Shown here: positions 1 through 8,800 of the stretch, piece by piece
Layout of the letters: every line of letters begins with the position of its first letter
Position numbering within the stretch: position 1 is the first letter of the stretch
From: Tritrichomonas foetus
Taxonomy: Eukaryota > Parabasalia > Tritrichomonadida > Tritrichomonadidae
DNA length: 18,609 bases
Direction of reading: 5' to 3'
Assembly: GCA_001839685.1 (NCBI GenBank)
Contig: MLAK01001356.1
Span: 1-18,609, forward strand
The notes under the pieces: generated by a model
The model's database searches: none
The model's input: the letters and a program-made list of their open reading frames with translations, nothing else
Told to the model about the DNA's origin: nothing
Made by a program: the position numbers and the translations under genes

Positions 1-323
1 TATGTACGGGGGGTTTGGGGGGCTCCGCCCCCCAAAATTTTTGAACTTTTCCTTATGGTAGTAATTTGCAGGCATTACGGTAAGTTATGGCTGTATATAA
101 TATCCTATAAGTAAGCTTTTAAAGTAAAGTATTGGCTAAATAATGAGATCTAAAATAAATCATAGTTTGAAAGGAGGAGTATTTAAACGAGAGGTGAAAA
201 TTAGGTGAAAATCTATGAATTACGATGTAAACAGACATTGTCAAATTAGGATTTTCGATCACTCAATTTCTTCACAAAAAAATTGAATTAAAAAACATCT
301 AAAAGTAAAAAAAAAGTACAAAA
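1..323. other. Left-edge intergenic region with GC-rich hairpin
   Basis: No coding frame is visible. The first 36 bases are strikingly GC-rich and contain a perfect 10-bp inverted repeat (14-23 against 27-36, loop TCC), preceded by another run of six G. The remainder is AT-rich 5' flank of the adaptin gene, with a long A-rich stretch just before its ATG. No TATA or clear Inr could be assigned; the nearest partial match to TCAYTW is around 260-270. Confidence 0.5.
14..36. repeat. GC-rich perfect hairpin (10-bp stem, 3-nt loop)
   Basis: TTTGGGGGGC and GCCCCCCAAA are exact reverse complements separated by TCC. In a genome of roughly one third GC such a block is exceptional. It could be the end of a dispersed repeat, a structure-forming terminator for a gene to the left, or a mobile-element terminus. 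The sequence alone does not distinguish these. Confidence 0.6.
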
Positions 324-2804
324 ATGATTTCCGATTTTGATAAAGACATTAAAGACGAAATTCATCAACTTCGAAATGAACTCGATTCCAACAGTCCATC
401 ACAAAGGAAAAACGCCGTTAAACGCGTTCTCAATTTCATGCGATCAGGAGAAAATGTCGGGTCTTTATTTACTTCCATGCTTCGTTGCGTCCACACAGAG
501 GACATACAACTCAAAAAGCTCGTATATTTATACCTCGTTACGTATTCTACACAAGAACCAGAACAATCGATTATGGCTGTTAATACATTTATTCACGATT
601 CAGAAGATCCAAATCCAATTGTTCGAGCTCTCGCAGTCCGCACGATGTGTCGCATCAAACTCGATACAGTCGCCGAATACATGATTGTTCCTCTCAAAAA
701 ATGCTTATCAGATAAGGATCCATACGTTCGAAAAACAGCTGCCATTGCCGTCGCTAAATTATATGATGTAATTCCGGAAGCCGTTGAAAATTCGCAACTA
801 CTGACTATTCTGCAGACTTTACTTAATGATGAAAATCCAATGGTCGTTTCAAATACGGCCATGTCACTTTTAGAAATAAACGACAATAGGACCACCCCAA
901 TTTTCAGTTTGAATGAAAATAACGTCACCCCGATTTTATCGGCAATGACGCAATGCAGCGGCTGGGTTCAAACTTTACTTCTTGATGCACTATCGAAATA
1001 TGACCCACTTACAGAAACAGAAGCTACTTTTTTAATTGATCGTTTAGTTCCATTCCTTAAGCATGCAAATCCATCAGTAGTTATTGGTTCTTTTCGGTGT
1101 ATTTATAAATTCATGAAAAAAGACAAACGAGGCCATAAAGAAATCTTTGAATTAATTATTCCACCATTTATTACATTAATTTCATCAGGCAATCCAGAGA
1201 TTCAATTTTTAGTATTAAGAGCTCTTTCTCTTTTTGTGAAAAGATATCCCAAAGCTTTAAGAAAACAAACAAGAGTTTTCTTTTGTAAATATAATGATCC
1301 ATGCTATGTAAAATTAGAGAAGCTTGATATTATCGTTACAATTTGTAGTACAACTAATGTTCAATTAATTATTGATGAACTTGAAGAATACTGTAATGAT
1401 GTTGATGTTGCATTTGTAAGAAAAGCTGTCCATTGTTTAGGACAAATTGCTATGAAAGTTCAAGTAGCATCACGTAGAATTGTTGATATTTTAGTAAAAT
1501 TAGTTGAAAGTAAAGCAGAATATGCAGTAGAAGCATCAATTGAAGTTTTTGCAGATCTTTTTAGAGTGTTCCCAGGTGAATTTGAATCAGTTATTTCAAA
1601 AATTTGTCAAAATATTGAACATATTAAAAATGCAAGTGCTAAAGCCGCGGCGATTTGGATTATTGGTGAATATTGCGATAAAATTGAAAAAGTTGATGTT
1701 TTATTAGATCCTTTCCTTGATACTTTTTATGATGAACCACCAGAAGTACAAATACAAATATTGACTGCAATTGTCAAAAATTATTTACAAAAACCCGAAA
1801 CATCAAAAGATCAACTTCAATTTTTACTTGAAGAGGCTACGAAAGAAAATGTTTTACCTGATGTTCGAAATCGTGCATTAATTTACTGGAGATTTCTTAC
1901 ATTAGATAATGAAGCTGCAAAACAATCTATTTTCTTTAATAAAAGTAGTAGTATTTCTCTGTCAAATGACGAGAAGTTTGAAAAAGTAGTTCTCAATGAA
2001 TTAATAAAAAATATGGGTTCAGTTTCTGGTGTCCTTCATGTTTTACCTTCTGATTTTGTAAAGAAGCAGCTTTATTTACCAGAAGATGAAGCAAATAATG
2101 TTGATGAAAATGCCACAATTGACCATCATTGGAGAAAGGCTTATTTAGCAAATGATGATGGAATTATAGATGTTTTTGTCGATTGGAAACAAAATGAATT
2201 ATGGTTGAAAACTGTGAATAAATCACAAAATTCCCTAAGTTCTTTTGCACTTGCATTTAATCGGAATTGTGTTGGAATTGAAATGAGTAACCAACCAATG
2301 TTTCCAGATCATTTAGATTTTGGTGAATCCTTTGAAATTAGTGTTCAGCTTTCATATCATGAAAGATCCATATTAATCTCAGATAATCCAGATTTAGTCA
2401 CATGTTTGCAAGTTGCGTTAAGAACATCAGTTGGGACCAAAATGTTTGCAATCCCAATTGATTTCACTTGTTTGACTCAGCAATTTGGTGAACTTGGTCC
2501 ACAGCAATTCTCAACAATGTGGGATCAAATAAGTACCGAAAATACAATTAGTGTGACTGATTTTTCAATAGCAGAAGCTTCTGTTTTAAGTGGAAGAGGT
2601 ATAAGTAGGATTGTGAATTTGATTGGTGATCTTAATGAAGTATGTGTCGCTTTTTGTCTACCACCTTCTTTTGTCTATTTAGCAAGAATGAGACAGAATG
2701 GAAACATAGTTCAAATTACAATTCGTGGTGATCCATCTTTATTCACAATCATTCGAAATAATGCATCAAAATTGTTCTGTAATGAAATGAACTATATTCA
2801 ATGA
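324..2804 (+). CDS. AP-1/AP-2 complex subunit beta (beta-adaptin)
   Basis: Large subunit of a heterotetrameric clathrin adaptor, which selects cargo at the trans-Golgi/endosome (AP-1) or plasma membrane (AP-2). The 826 residues begin with the helical-solenoid trunk (about 1-555); segments such as LKKLVYLYLVTY, IMAVNTFIHD, DPNPIVRALAVRTM and DPYVRKTAAIAVAKLYD are hallmark beta-1/beta-2 adaptin stretches, closer to these than to beta-3 or beta-4. A short hinge (about 560-610) leads to an appendage (about 610-826) with a sandwich part (FALAFNRNCVGI) and a platform part (FSTMWDQISTENTI) recognisable from metazoan beta2 ears. The length is slightly below the usual 900+ because the hinge is reduced, and no canonical clathrin box (LLNLD type) is visible in it. 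AP-1 and AP-2 cannot be separated; a shared beta subunit is possible. The first third of the gene is distinctly GC-richer than the rest. Confidence 0.93.
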   Translation: MISDFDKDIKDEIHQLRNELDSNSPSQRKNAVKRVLNFMRSGENVGSLFTSMLRCVHTEDIQLKKLVYLYLVTYSTQEPEQSIMAVNTFIHDSEDPNPIVRALAVRTMCRIKLDTVAEYMIVPLKKCLSDKDPYVRKTAAIAVAKLYDVIPEAVENSQLLTILQTLLNDENPMVVSNTAMSLLEINDNRTTPIFSLNENNVTPILSAMTQCSGWVQTLLLDALSKYDPLTETEATFLIDRLVPFLKHANPSVVIGSFRCIYKFMKKDKRGHKEIFELIIPPFITLISSGNPEIQFLVLRALSLFVKRYPKALRKQTRVFFCKYNDPCYVKLEKLDIIVTICSTTNVQLIIDELEEYCNDVDVAFVRKAVHCLGQIAMKVQVASRRIVDILVKLVESKAEYAVEASIEVFADLFRVFPGEFESVISKICQNIEHIKNASAKAAAIWIIGEYCDKIEKVDVLLDPFLDTFYDEPPEVQIQILTAIVKNYLQKPETSKDQLQFLLEEATKENVLPDVRNRALIYWRFLTLDNEAAKQSIFFNKSSSISLSNDEKFEKVVLNELIKNMGSVSGVLHVLPSDFVKKQLYLPEDEANNVDENATIDHHWRKAYLANDDGIIDVFVDWKQNELWLKTVNKSQNSLSSFALAFNRNCVGIEMSNQPMFPDHLDFGESFEISVQLSYHERSILISDNPDLVTCLQVALRTSVGTKMFAIPIDFTCLTQQFGELGPQQFSTMWDQISTENTISVTDFSIAEASVLSGRGISRIVNLIGDLNEVCVAFCLPPSFVYLARMRQNGNIVQITIRGDPSLFTIIRNNASKLFCNEMNYIQ

Positions 2805-3113
2805 TTTTTAAATAAAATTTATATAAATCTTATTTTCTTTGATAATTGATTACTTCTTTGATAATTGATTACTTCTTTGATAATTGATTACTTCTTTGAT
2901 AATTACTGAAATGAAAACAACAGCAATATATGTGAAATCATCGAAAAACAAATAATAATTGCTTCACTACGGAAATACTACCTTGATTAAAATACAACCA
3001 ACGACTCAGTCTTGTATCCAGGCCAAAAATAATCTTCATGACAGACATAAAATCAGAATAAATCTTCTGATCTGAAAAAAGCGGGAAATTTAGCATTCCC
3101 TGTTAATCAAAGA
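2805..3113. other. 3' flank of adaptin gene with tandem repeat
   Basis: AT-rich spacer. A TAAATAAA string about 10 nt after the TGA stop of the adaptin gene is a plausible trichomonad polyadenylation signal (UAAA). A 19-bp tandem repeat follows at 2835-2907. Nothing else is recognisable up to the small open frame at 3114. Confidence 0.5.
2835..2907. repeat. 19-bp tandem repeat, about 3.8 copies
   Basis: The unit TTCTTTGATAATTGATTAC recurs at 2835, 2854 and 2873 without mismatch, then partially at 2892. It starts 31 nt after the adaptin stop codon, so it may lie in the 3' UTR or at the transcript end. The exact identity of the copies indicates a recent expansion. Confidence 0.9.
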
Positions 3114-3372
3114 ATGATGGAGCACCATTCATTTAACTTTCTATTAGATGAACCTTTCTTTGAAACAAATCCAAATGGCATCATCTTTGTAGATTCATCA
3201 CAACGCATAACAAACTTTAAAACATACATTACATTTAATTGTCGCCAAAATCTTTGCTTTCGTTTTGAAAAAAGAAAGCTTTCAAATCACTTGTCAAGAT
3301 GGTGGACATTTCCAGAATGTTCACAAGAAACAACACTTTAATCATTATATTTTTTTAAAAATAATAGAGTGA
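3114..3372 (+). pseudogene. Small broken reading frame, possibly a FLYWCH-like/transposase relic
   Basis: An ATG frame runs from 3114 to 3341 (75 codons). A second frame, offset by one base, opens at the A6 run 3268-3273 and continues to a TGA at 3370. Reading across that run gives aromatic/basic residues, a C-x4-C pair (FNCRQNLC) and then Cys and several His (ITCQDGGH, HFNHY). This loosely resembles the Cys/His layout of FLYWCH zinc fingers found at the N-terminus of Mutator-like transposases. The match is weak. No start signal, neighbouring domain or terminal repeat supports a live gene. It may be a decayed fragment or chance; I do not recognise it firmly. Confidence 0.22.
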
Positions 3373-3409
3373 ATTGGAATATCAAATGAATAATTATATA
3401 GAAAAAGTT

Positions 3410-3772
3410 TTACTCAGTAATTACGGAAACTTCGACATGAACTTCTGGTTCGAGGCCAATTTGTGTGACTTGTTTGACAGCTGCTGGTGTGCCAACAAAA
3501 TCAATAACGCGTTTATAAATCCTTAATTCGAAGTGATCGTATGTTTCGGTACCGTTACCGCATGGAGCGCGACGAGTTGTGATTCTTAGGCGACGGCGTG
3601 GCATTGGGACTGGTCCGCGAACTGGAAGGTGTTCTTTTCTGAGTTTTTGTGTTAAATTGTTGCAAACTTTTTGGAGATTGTTAAGTTTGGATGATGTTAT
3701 TGTAAGACGAATGCGTTGTGATGGTTCATTGGTGATTGTCTCTTTCTTTTCGTCGCCTGTTGGAATGCTCAT
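3410..3772 (-). CDS. RPS20: 40S ribosomal protein S20 (uS10)
   Basis: Small-subunit ribosomal protein of the head of the 40S subunit, 120 residues, the normal eukaryotic length. Diagnostic stretches are IRLTITSSKLNNLQKVCNNL, then VRGPVPMPRRRLRITTRRAPCGNGT, then FELRIYKRVIDF and EPEVHVEV, all matching eukaryotic uS10. The N-terminus is a short polar extension typical of the eukaryotic form. The stop is TGA followed by GTAAAA, so a TAAA signal lies directly at the stop. The coding region is GC-rich (57% in one 60-nt block, 3541-3600), as expected for a highly expressed gene. The promoter carries a CCTTT element just upstream of the ATG and a 21-bp tandem array further upstream. Confidence 0.97.
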   Translation of the reverse strand: MSIPTGDEKKETITNEPSQRIRLTITSSKLNNLQKVCNNLTQKLRKEHLPVRGPVPMPRRRLRITTRRAPCGNGTETYDHFELRIYKRVIDFVGTPAAVKQVTQIGLEPEVHVEVSVITE

Positions 3773-3780
3773 TTGAGTTA

Positions 3781-3785
3781 AAAGG
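3781..3785 (-). promoter_or_regulatory. CCTTT core element (M5-like) of RPS20
   Basis: On the coding strand GGCCTTTTAACTCAA precedes the ATG. CCTTT ends 8 nt before the start codon. In Trichomonas vaginalis a CCTTT motif (M5) overlaps the transcription start of a class of genes, including highly expressed ones, that lack the Inr. Its position here fits, but the assignment rests on a 5-nt motif. Confidence 0.5.
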
Positions 3786-3830
3786 CCACAAAGTCCCTCA
3801 AAAACTTGTCAATTTTTATTCAAATTTGAC

Positions 3831-3908
3831 GACCGTTTAATCACATATGGTGACCGTTTAATCACATATGGTGACCGTTTAATCACATGTGGTGACCGTT
3901 TAATCACA
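3831..3908. promoter_or_regulatory. 21-bp tandem array upstream of RPS20 (Myb-like sites)
   Basis: The unit GACCGTTTAATCACATATGGT starts at 3831, 3852, 3873 and 3894 (last copy 15 nt). The only change in the third copy is CATATG to CATGTG. Each unit holds AACGG (minus strand), the core of a Myb recognition element, and a CAYRTG hexamer. The array ends about 60 nt upstream of the RPS20 ATG, outside both coding regions. The 21-nt period is two helical turns, so all copies face the same side of the DNA. Myb-family factors bind core promoters in trichomonads; the regulatory role here is inference. Confidence 0.65.
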
Positions 3909-4087
3909 AAGTGCAATTTGATGTGATGATTAATAATAACATTTAATGACTTACAATGAGAGAAATTATCTATGAGATTTTTCTGTCTGTAATAGTTGCA
4001 TTATTCCAAAAAAATTTCTTCAAAATAATGAAAAAAGTAAAACAATTTTATTCAAACATACATAACATATATAACAGTAAACAAGTG
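3909..4087. other. Spacer between RPS20 promoter and TRIM37-like 3' end
   Basis: AT-rich, no recognisable feature. Reading frames here are extensions of antisense shadows of the TRIM37-like gene. It probably contains the 3' UTR of that gene. Confidence 0.4.
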
Positions 4088-5458
4088 TTAACTTTGATTT
4101 TGTCTTTCAGATTGATCACGCGTAGGTTTATTTTTCATTCTTTTCAGTCTTTGATATTTCTCTTTTTTCAAACGAATTGCATTTTGCCAATCTCTGTTCA
4201 CCTGATAATAGCTTTCTGGCTTAATACTCAAAAAAAGAACGAGTCCACCATTTTCATCCAAATATTCGCCATTGAAGATATTTTCTAACAATGCTGCTTT
4301 ATTCCATCCCCAGGAATCAGTTTCTACAAACTCTGATGTATATTGTCTCGTTATATTCTTTGATGGATCATTCGATAAACTTTTAATCTCTAATTTATAA
4401 TAATAAGTGCTTGGAATTCCACATCCACGAATTAATTCAAGAAAAACAGACAAGTGCGAACCTTCACCATTTAAATTTCCATTTGGATAAATTTTCACAC
4501 GCCAAACATTCCCTCCTAGTTTTATCTTTTCTGAATAGAAGAAACGATGTGCTTCTTCAGGAAGGTTTTTAAACTTCTCTGAAGTTTCTCTGAAATTTGG
4601 AATGTAAACTTGAACTTCATTGAAAGGAGGAATTAACTCATTTGTAGTTGGAGGGCTCATTAAATCATCATAACATTTCATTGAACCTTTGATTGATTCA
4701 ATTTTTTCATTAATTTTTGAAACAGTTGAAGAGTCTATTGAGCCTGGTGATTCTAATAAATCTTGAATTAATTCAATTTGATTGACAATTTCACTTTTTG
4801 TATCAAGTAACTCATTTAATGCAAGAGAAACATCATCTCCATATTCAGCAAGAGTCTTATCAAGTTGGCCTTTGAACTTACCAAAGCGTTCATACATTTC
4901 CATCAGTTGCGAATTACGAGATTGGTCTAAATTTGTGTTTTGAATAATCACAGCATTCAAACTATTTTCAATGGTATTCATTTTAGGAACAACTTCTTTC
5001 AATTCTTTCTGAATTTGTAATTTCAATGTTGATAAAATATGTGTAAGCTTCACAATTTGATGCGATTTATGCTTTGCAGTAGATTCATTCAATTCATCGA
5101 ATAAGCATTCTGAGCATAAATAGCTGTTGCATGTCTGGCAATAAAATTCAAATGATTTTCTGTGATTCTGGCAATTGTGGTCGGTTGGATTCGTCTGTTT
5201 TAATAATTGGATTATTTTTTTCAAATTTGACGCCCAAGAAATCGAAATTAGCGAATCTGGAATCAGTTTTTGTCGGCAGTACGGACAGGTGTTGTTTGCG
5301 TTGAGCCAGGACTGAATACAATTTCGACATACAATTTGGCCGCAACAAGGAATTGTGGTTGGTTCATTTGCTAAATCCATGCATATAAAGCATGTAAATT
5401 TCTCTGTCAATTGTTCAAGAACTTGTCCAAAAGATGAGTCATTTAGTTGGAAACTCAT
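4088..5458 (-). CDS. TRIM37-like RING/B-box/MATH E3 ubiquitin ligase
   Basis: A 456-residue protein with RING (about 23-61), B-box2 (96-133: C96, H99, C107, C110, C115, C118, H130, H133), a predicted coiled coil (about 140-275) and a MATH/TRAF domain (about 300-430). The MATH part contains WRVKIYPNGN, LSVFLEL, NDPSKNI and SWGWN, all close to TRIM37 MATH. The RING lacks the CGH histidine: it reads PCCGQIVCRNC, which aligns position by position with the equally irregular PHCSKLCCFSC that I recall from human TRIM37. Animal TRIM37 ubiquitinates peroxisomal and centrosomal proteins; plant relatives control immune receptors. The substrate here is unknown. The C-terminus is a basic, polar tail. The first 250 bp are GC-rich (45% in 5281-5340) against 25% at 4681-4740. 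It is divergent from the VPS15-like gene across 399 bp. Confidence 0.9.
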   Translation of the reverse strand: MSFQLNDSSFGQVLEQLTEKFTCFICMDLANEPTTIPCCGQIVCRNCIQSWLNANNTCPYCRQKLIPDSLISISWASNLKKIIQLLKQTNPTDHNCQNHRKSFEFYCQTCNSYLCSECLFDELNESTAKHKSHQIVKLTHILSTLKLQIQKELKEVVPKMNTIENSLNAVIIQNTNLDQSRNSQLMEMYERFGKFKGQLDKTLAEYGDDVSLALNELLDTKSEIVNQIELIQDLLESPGSIDSSTVSKINEKIESIKGSMKCYDDLMSPPTTNELIPPFNEVQVYIPNFRETSEKFKNLPEEAHRFFYSEKIKLGGNVWRVKIYPNGNLNGEGSHLSVFLELIRGCGIPSTYYYKLEIKSLSNDPSKNITRQYTSEFVETDSWGWNKAALLENIFNGEYLDENGGLVLFLSIKPESYYQVNRDWQNAIRLKKEKYQRLKRMKNKPTRDQSERQNQS

Positions 5459-5857
5459 CGAGAATTTTTCACTTTTTCTGAGAAATTTCCAAACGTCTAC
5501 TTCACACTAACTTTTTGAAAGATACTCTTATCTTTTTCTATTATCCGAAATAATTTGAGTTATATTATTGATATCTTGAGAAATATTCAATCAAATACTA
5601 ATTAATTAATTTTAATATTCTATAATTATAGTTTTTAATAAATAAATATTAATTTTAGTTAGATAATAGTCTTATTCAGCAAGGAATCTGCAAAAGCTAT
5701 TTGAAGATGGATTTTCTATCATACTTGACTTTTTGAAATTTTATTTGATCGATATTTATCAATGAATAACCATATAACAAATGAAAAACTGAGGAATTGA
5801 AAGATACACAATTATTAACTTTTCCCGAGAAATTTCTTCTTGTTTTTTTTTTGTTAG
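5459..5857. promoter_or_regulatory. Divergent promoter region, TRIM37-like / VPS15-like
   Basis: A 399-bp AT-rich spacer between two genes read outward. It contains exact ACTTTTTGA at 5510-5518 and 5728-5736, and a variant ACTTTTTCT at 5471. The first lies 52 nt upstream of the TRIM37-like ATG (in reverse orientation to it), the second 122 nt upstream of the VPS15 ATG (same orientation). No perfect TCAYTW Inr lies close to either ATG. A T-rich tract immediately precedes the VPS15 start. Confidence 0.5.
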
Positions 5858-8800
5858 ATGGGAAACCAAATCGTTATTCCATCTCCCACAAATTGGTATA
5901 CGCAAATCCTCTCCACGAATGGCTACAAAATCACCGAACAAATCGAATGCGGCGATCTGTTTTTAAAATTCGATTCTCGACGACGAAAAACGCACGATAG
6001 AGAAGAAAAGAAATTCATATACTTCATTAAAGCTTATCAAAATTACGAACCGCTCACAAAACTGCCAGGGTACGACGATTATCGCAAATATTTTGATCGA
6101 ATTAATGGAATCAGCTCAAATTCCGGAATTGTGAACTACACCACCATTTTAGAAACCCAAAACGAAGTTTTCTTCATCCGAAAAAAACTTGGTCGAACGT
6201 TAAGTGAAGTTGCCACTTTTCAAGAACCGCCATTATATCCTGAAGAGAAACTATGGATAACTTTTCAAATTTCTCATGCTATTCGGGCTTTACATGCTTT
6301 AAAATTAGCGCATGGTGATTTAAAGCCAAGCAACATTCTTGTCATGCCTTCAGATCAGATTCACATTGTTGATCCTGCTCCCTTCAAACCGGCAACACTT
6401 GACCCACAGAAGCCCCATTTGTTTTATTACTTTTTCGCAAATGGAAAATCATCTGGATACTTTTTGGCACCTGAAAGAATTTCTTCCGAAATATCTGAAG
6501 GAAAAGAAATTAATTTAATGTTGGCTGATCTTTTTTCCCTTGGTTGTGTGATAGCATTTCTTTATTTAAATGGCGATTTTCTTTTTAATTTAGACACAAT
6601 TTCAAAATACATAAAAGGTGAATTCGATGTTGATCCAATTTTGGCACCAATCAATGATAGAAATATCATCAGATTTATTAAAGGTTTGATTTCACTGAAT
6701 CCATCACGTCGATTAGAAATCTTCAATCAATTTATGGAAAAAGTTCCATCGAAATTTATTCAAATGAGAAAATTGTTCTTCAGAGCTTCTTATGAAGAAC
6801 CGTCTGTAGATTTCCCTAAAGTTGCTAGTATATTACAGAAAAACAACATTGGAATGAAAGTTGCCTTCTTTAACTATTTTGCAGATCGAGCACTTAAATT
6901 AACAAATTTATGTGATTTATTATATTCAATTGATTTCATGATAGATTATACTCGTTCGCTTGATGATGAAGCAAAAGTAACAAGAGTTATTCCATTGCTT
7001 CTTCAACTTGGTGAAATAAGAATTTCTTCTGTTCGACACACAATTTTATTTGGTTTACTCGATGTTTTTCGGAACATAAAAGTAGTACCTGCTGACTATA
7101 AAACAATTTTTGTTAATTCAATTAAACCTCGACTTCAAGCTCAATTAATTGGTCGTGATTCTACAGAAAGTGACGCAATTGCAGCTGCAGAATTTTTACC
7201 TTATTTTGCATGGGAAGTAAATCGATTACATCCTGACTCTCTTCAAACAATTTTAATGGCATTTGGAAATATTTTTGCAAATAAAAAACTCACAATTTTT
7301 AGAGCATTTGCACGACCAATTCGTGAAGTTGCAAAAAAGGCTAATTTTGAATTCTTTTCTGCTTTTTTTGTGTTTTTCATGTCATCAATTAACTCATTAC
7401 CTCCTTTTAAAATCGAAGTTATTAAAATTTTAATTGAATTTTATAAATACGCAAAAGAAGAAGAGAAAATTTATTATGTTGAACAATTTTATATATTTTT
7501 AACAGGCATTTTTGATATAATTGATCGTGATCGAGAACGTGATCCTGAAAAAGAAGATAAAGATCAAGAAGAATTAATTTGTGTGATTTTAGAATTCTTC
7601 ATTCTTGTAATGGATCGAAATTTCCTTCCCAGAACTTTTACTTATGCTCTTGCTGAAAAAACAATGCCTTATTTATATCATAAAAAAGCCAAAATTCGAA
7701 CATTAATGACTAGAACATTAAGATATTTTACCCCATTGGCACAGCAAGGTCCATTACTTCATTTTGCTTTCGATAGAGTGAAAATTACTCCTGAATCACG
7801 TCCAGCGATTCAAAAAAAGCGACCGAATGCACGAATTGGAAGTCCTTTGAAATTAGTTGATTCAGTAAATTCACCTAATTTTGATCCCCGTTTCCTAAAA
7901 ACTTCAAGGATTGCTAATGAACCAGTCACAAGTATTTCTCTTGATAATGATTTTTGTGTTTATGTTTCTGATAATAAGACTGTTCGATGGCTATCAATAT
8001 GTGGACAAATGCTTCCGGTTCGCACAATTACTTCAAAAGATTATTCAAATAGTCCCATTATTGACATTTCTAGTATTGATGCTCAAGTTGTCGTATCTTG
8101 TAAGAATGGTCTCGTTGATGCGATTGATAACCATCATGCCAAAACTACAAGGATGCGAGAAAAATTCACAAATAACGATTTTTCAACTTGTTTATGTCCT
8201 TTAAGACTCTCTAATTGCATATTGACGGGCCAAGATAAAGGTATTGTTCAACGAATTGATTTAAGATCACCTGATACACAAATAATTATGCCTTTTAATT
8301 TAAATGGACTTGTTTCACTTTCAACAATCCCTGGAAAAGAAATTGTTTGTTGTGCTGGATTTTCATGTGGAATTGTGGCAACAATCGATCTGAGAATGAA
8401 TCTTCCTCTCGCAATGACTTTAACTATTCCTGCTTATCAAGTGTGGCAAGTTTATAGTCCCAACAATGATACGGCATATGCAGTATGTGATGGAACAACA
8501 ATTCAGGTTGTTGAAGAGCCAACAAATAATGTTGCAGCTTGCATTTATGGACATAAATTCGTTGGTGCTTCACATAATGGTGGAGTTGTTTTGGTTGATG
8601 ATAATAGTGTTTCTTATGTTGATTTCTTCACCAAACAGAATAGTTTGAAATTGTATGATGGATCAAAAATTAGTCTATCACTATCAAATACTGATATAAA
8701 TGAATCATTATCATCAGATGAACTGTCAGGAAGATCATTACACTCGCATTCAGTTCCTGTTACATGTATTGATCATATTGGTGATTTGTTTGTATCAGGA

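Noticed and set aside
337..928. 115-codon plus-strand and 111-codon minus-strand frames
   Set aside because: Both are shadows inside the adaptin gene with no family-like content.
3579..3776. 65-codon plus-strand frame
   Set aside because: Antisense shadow of RPS20, whose identity is certain.
3956..4288. 110-codon plus-strand frame
   Set aside because: Its 3' half is antisense to the TRIM37-like gene; the rest is Phe/Ile/Asn-rich translated spacer.
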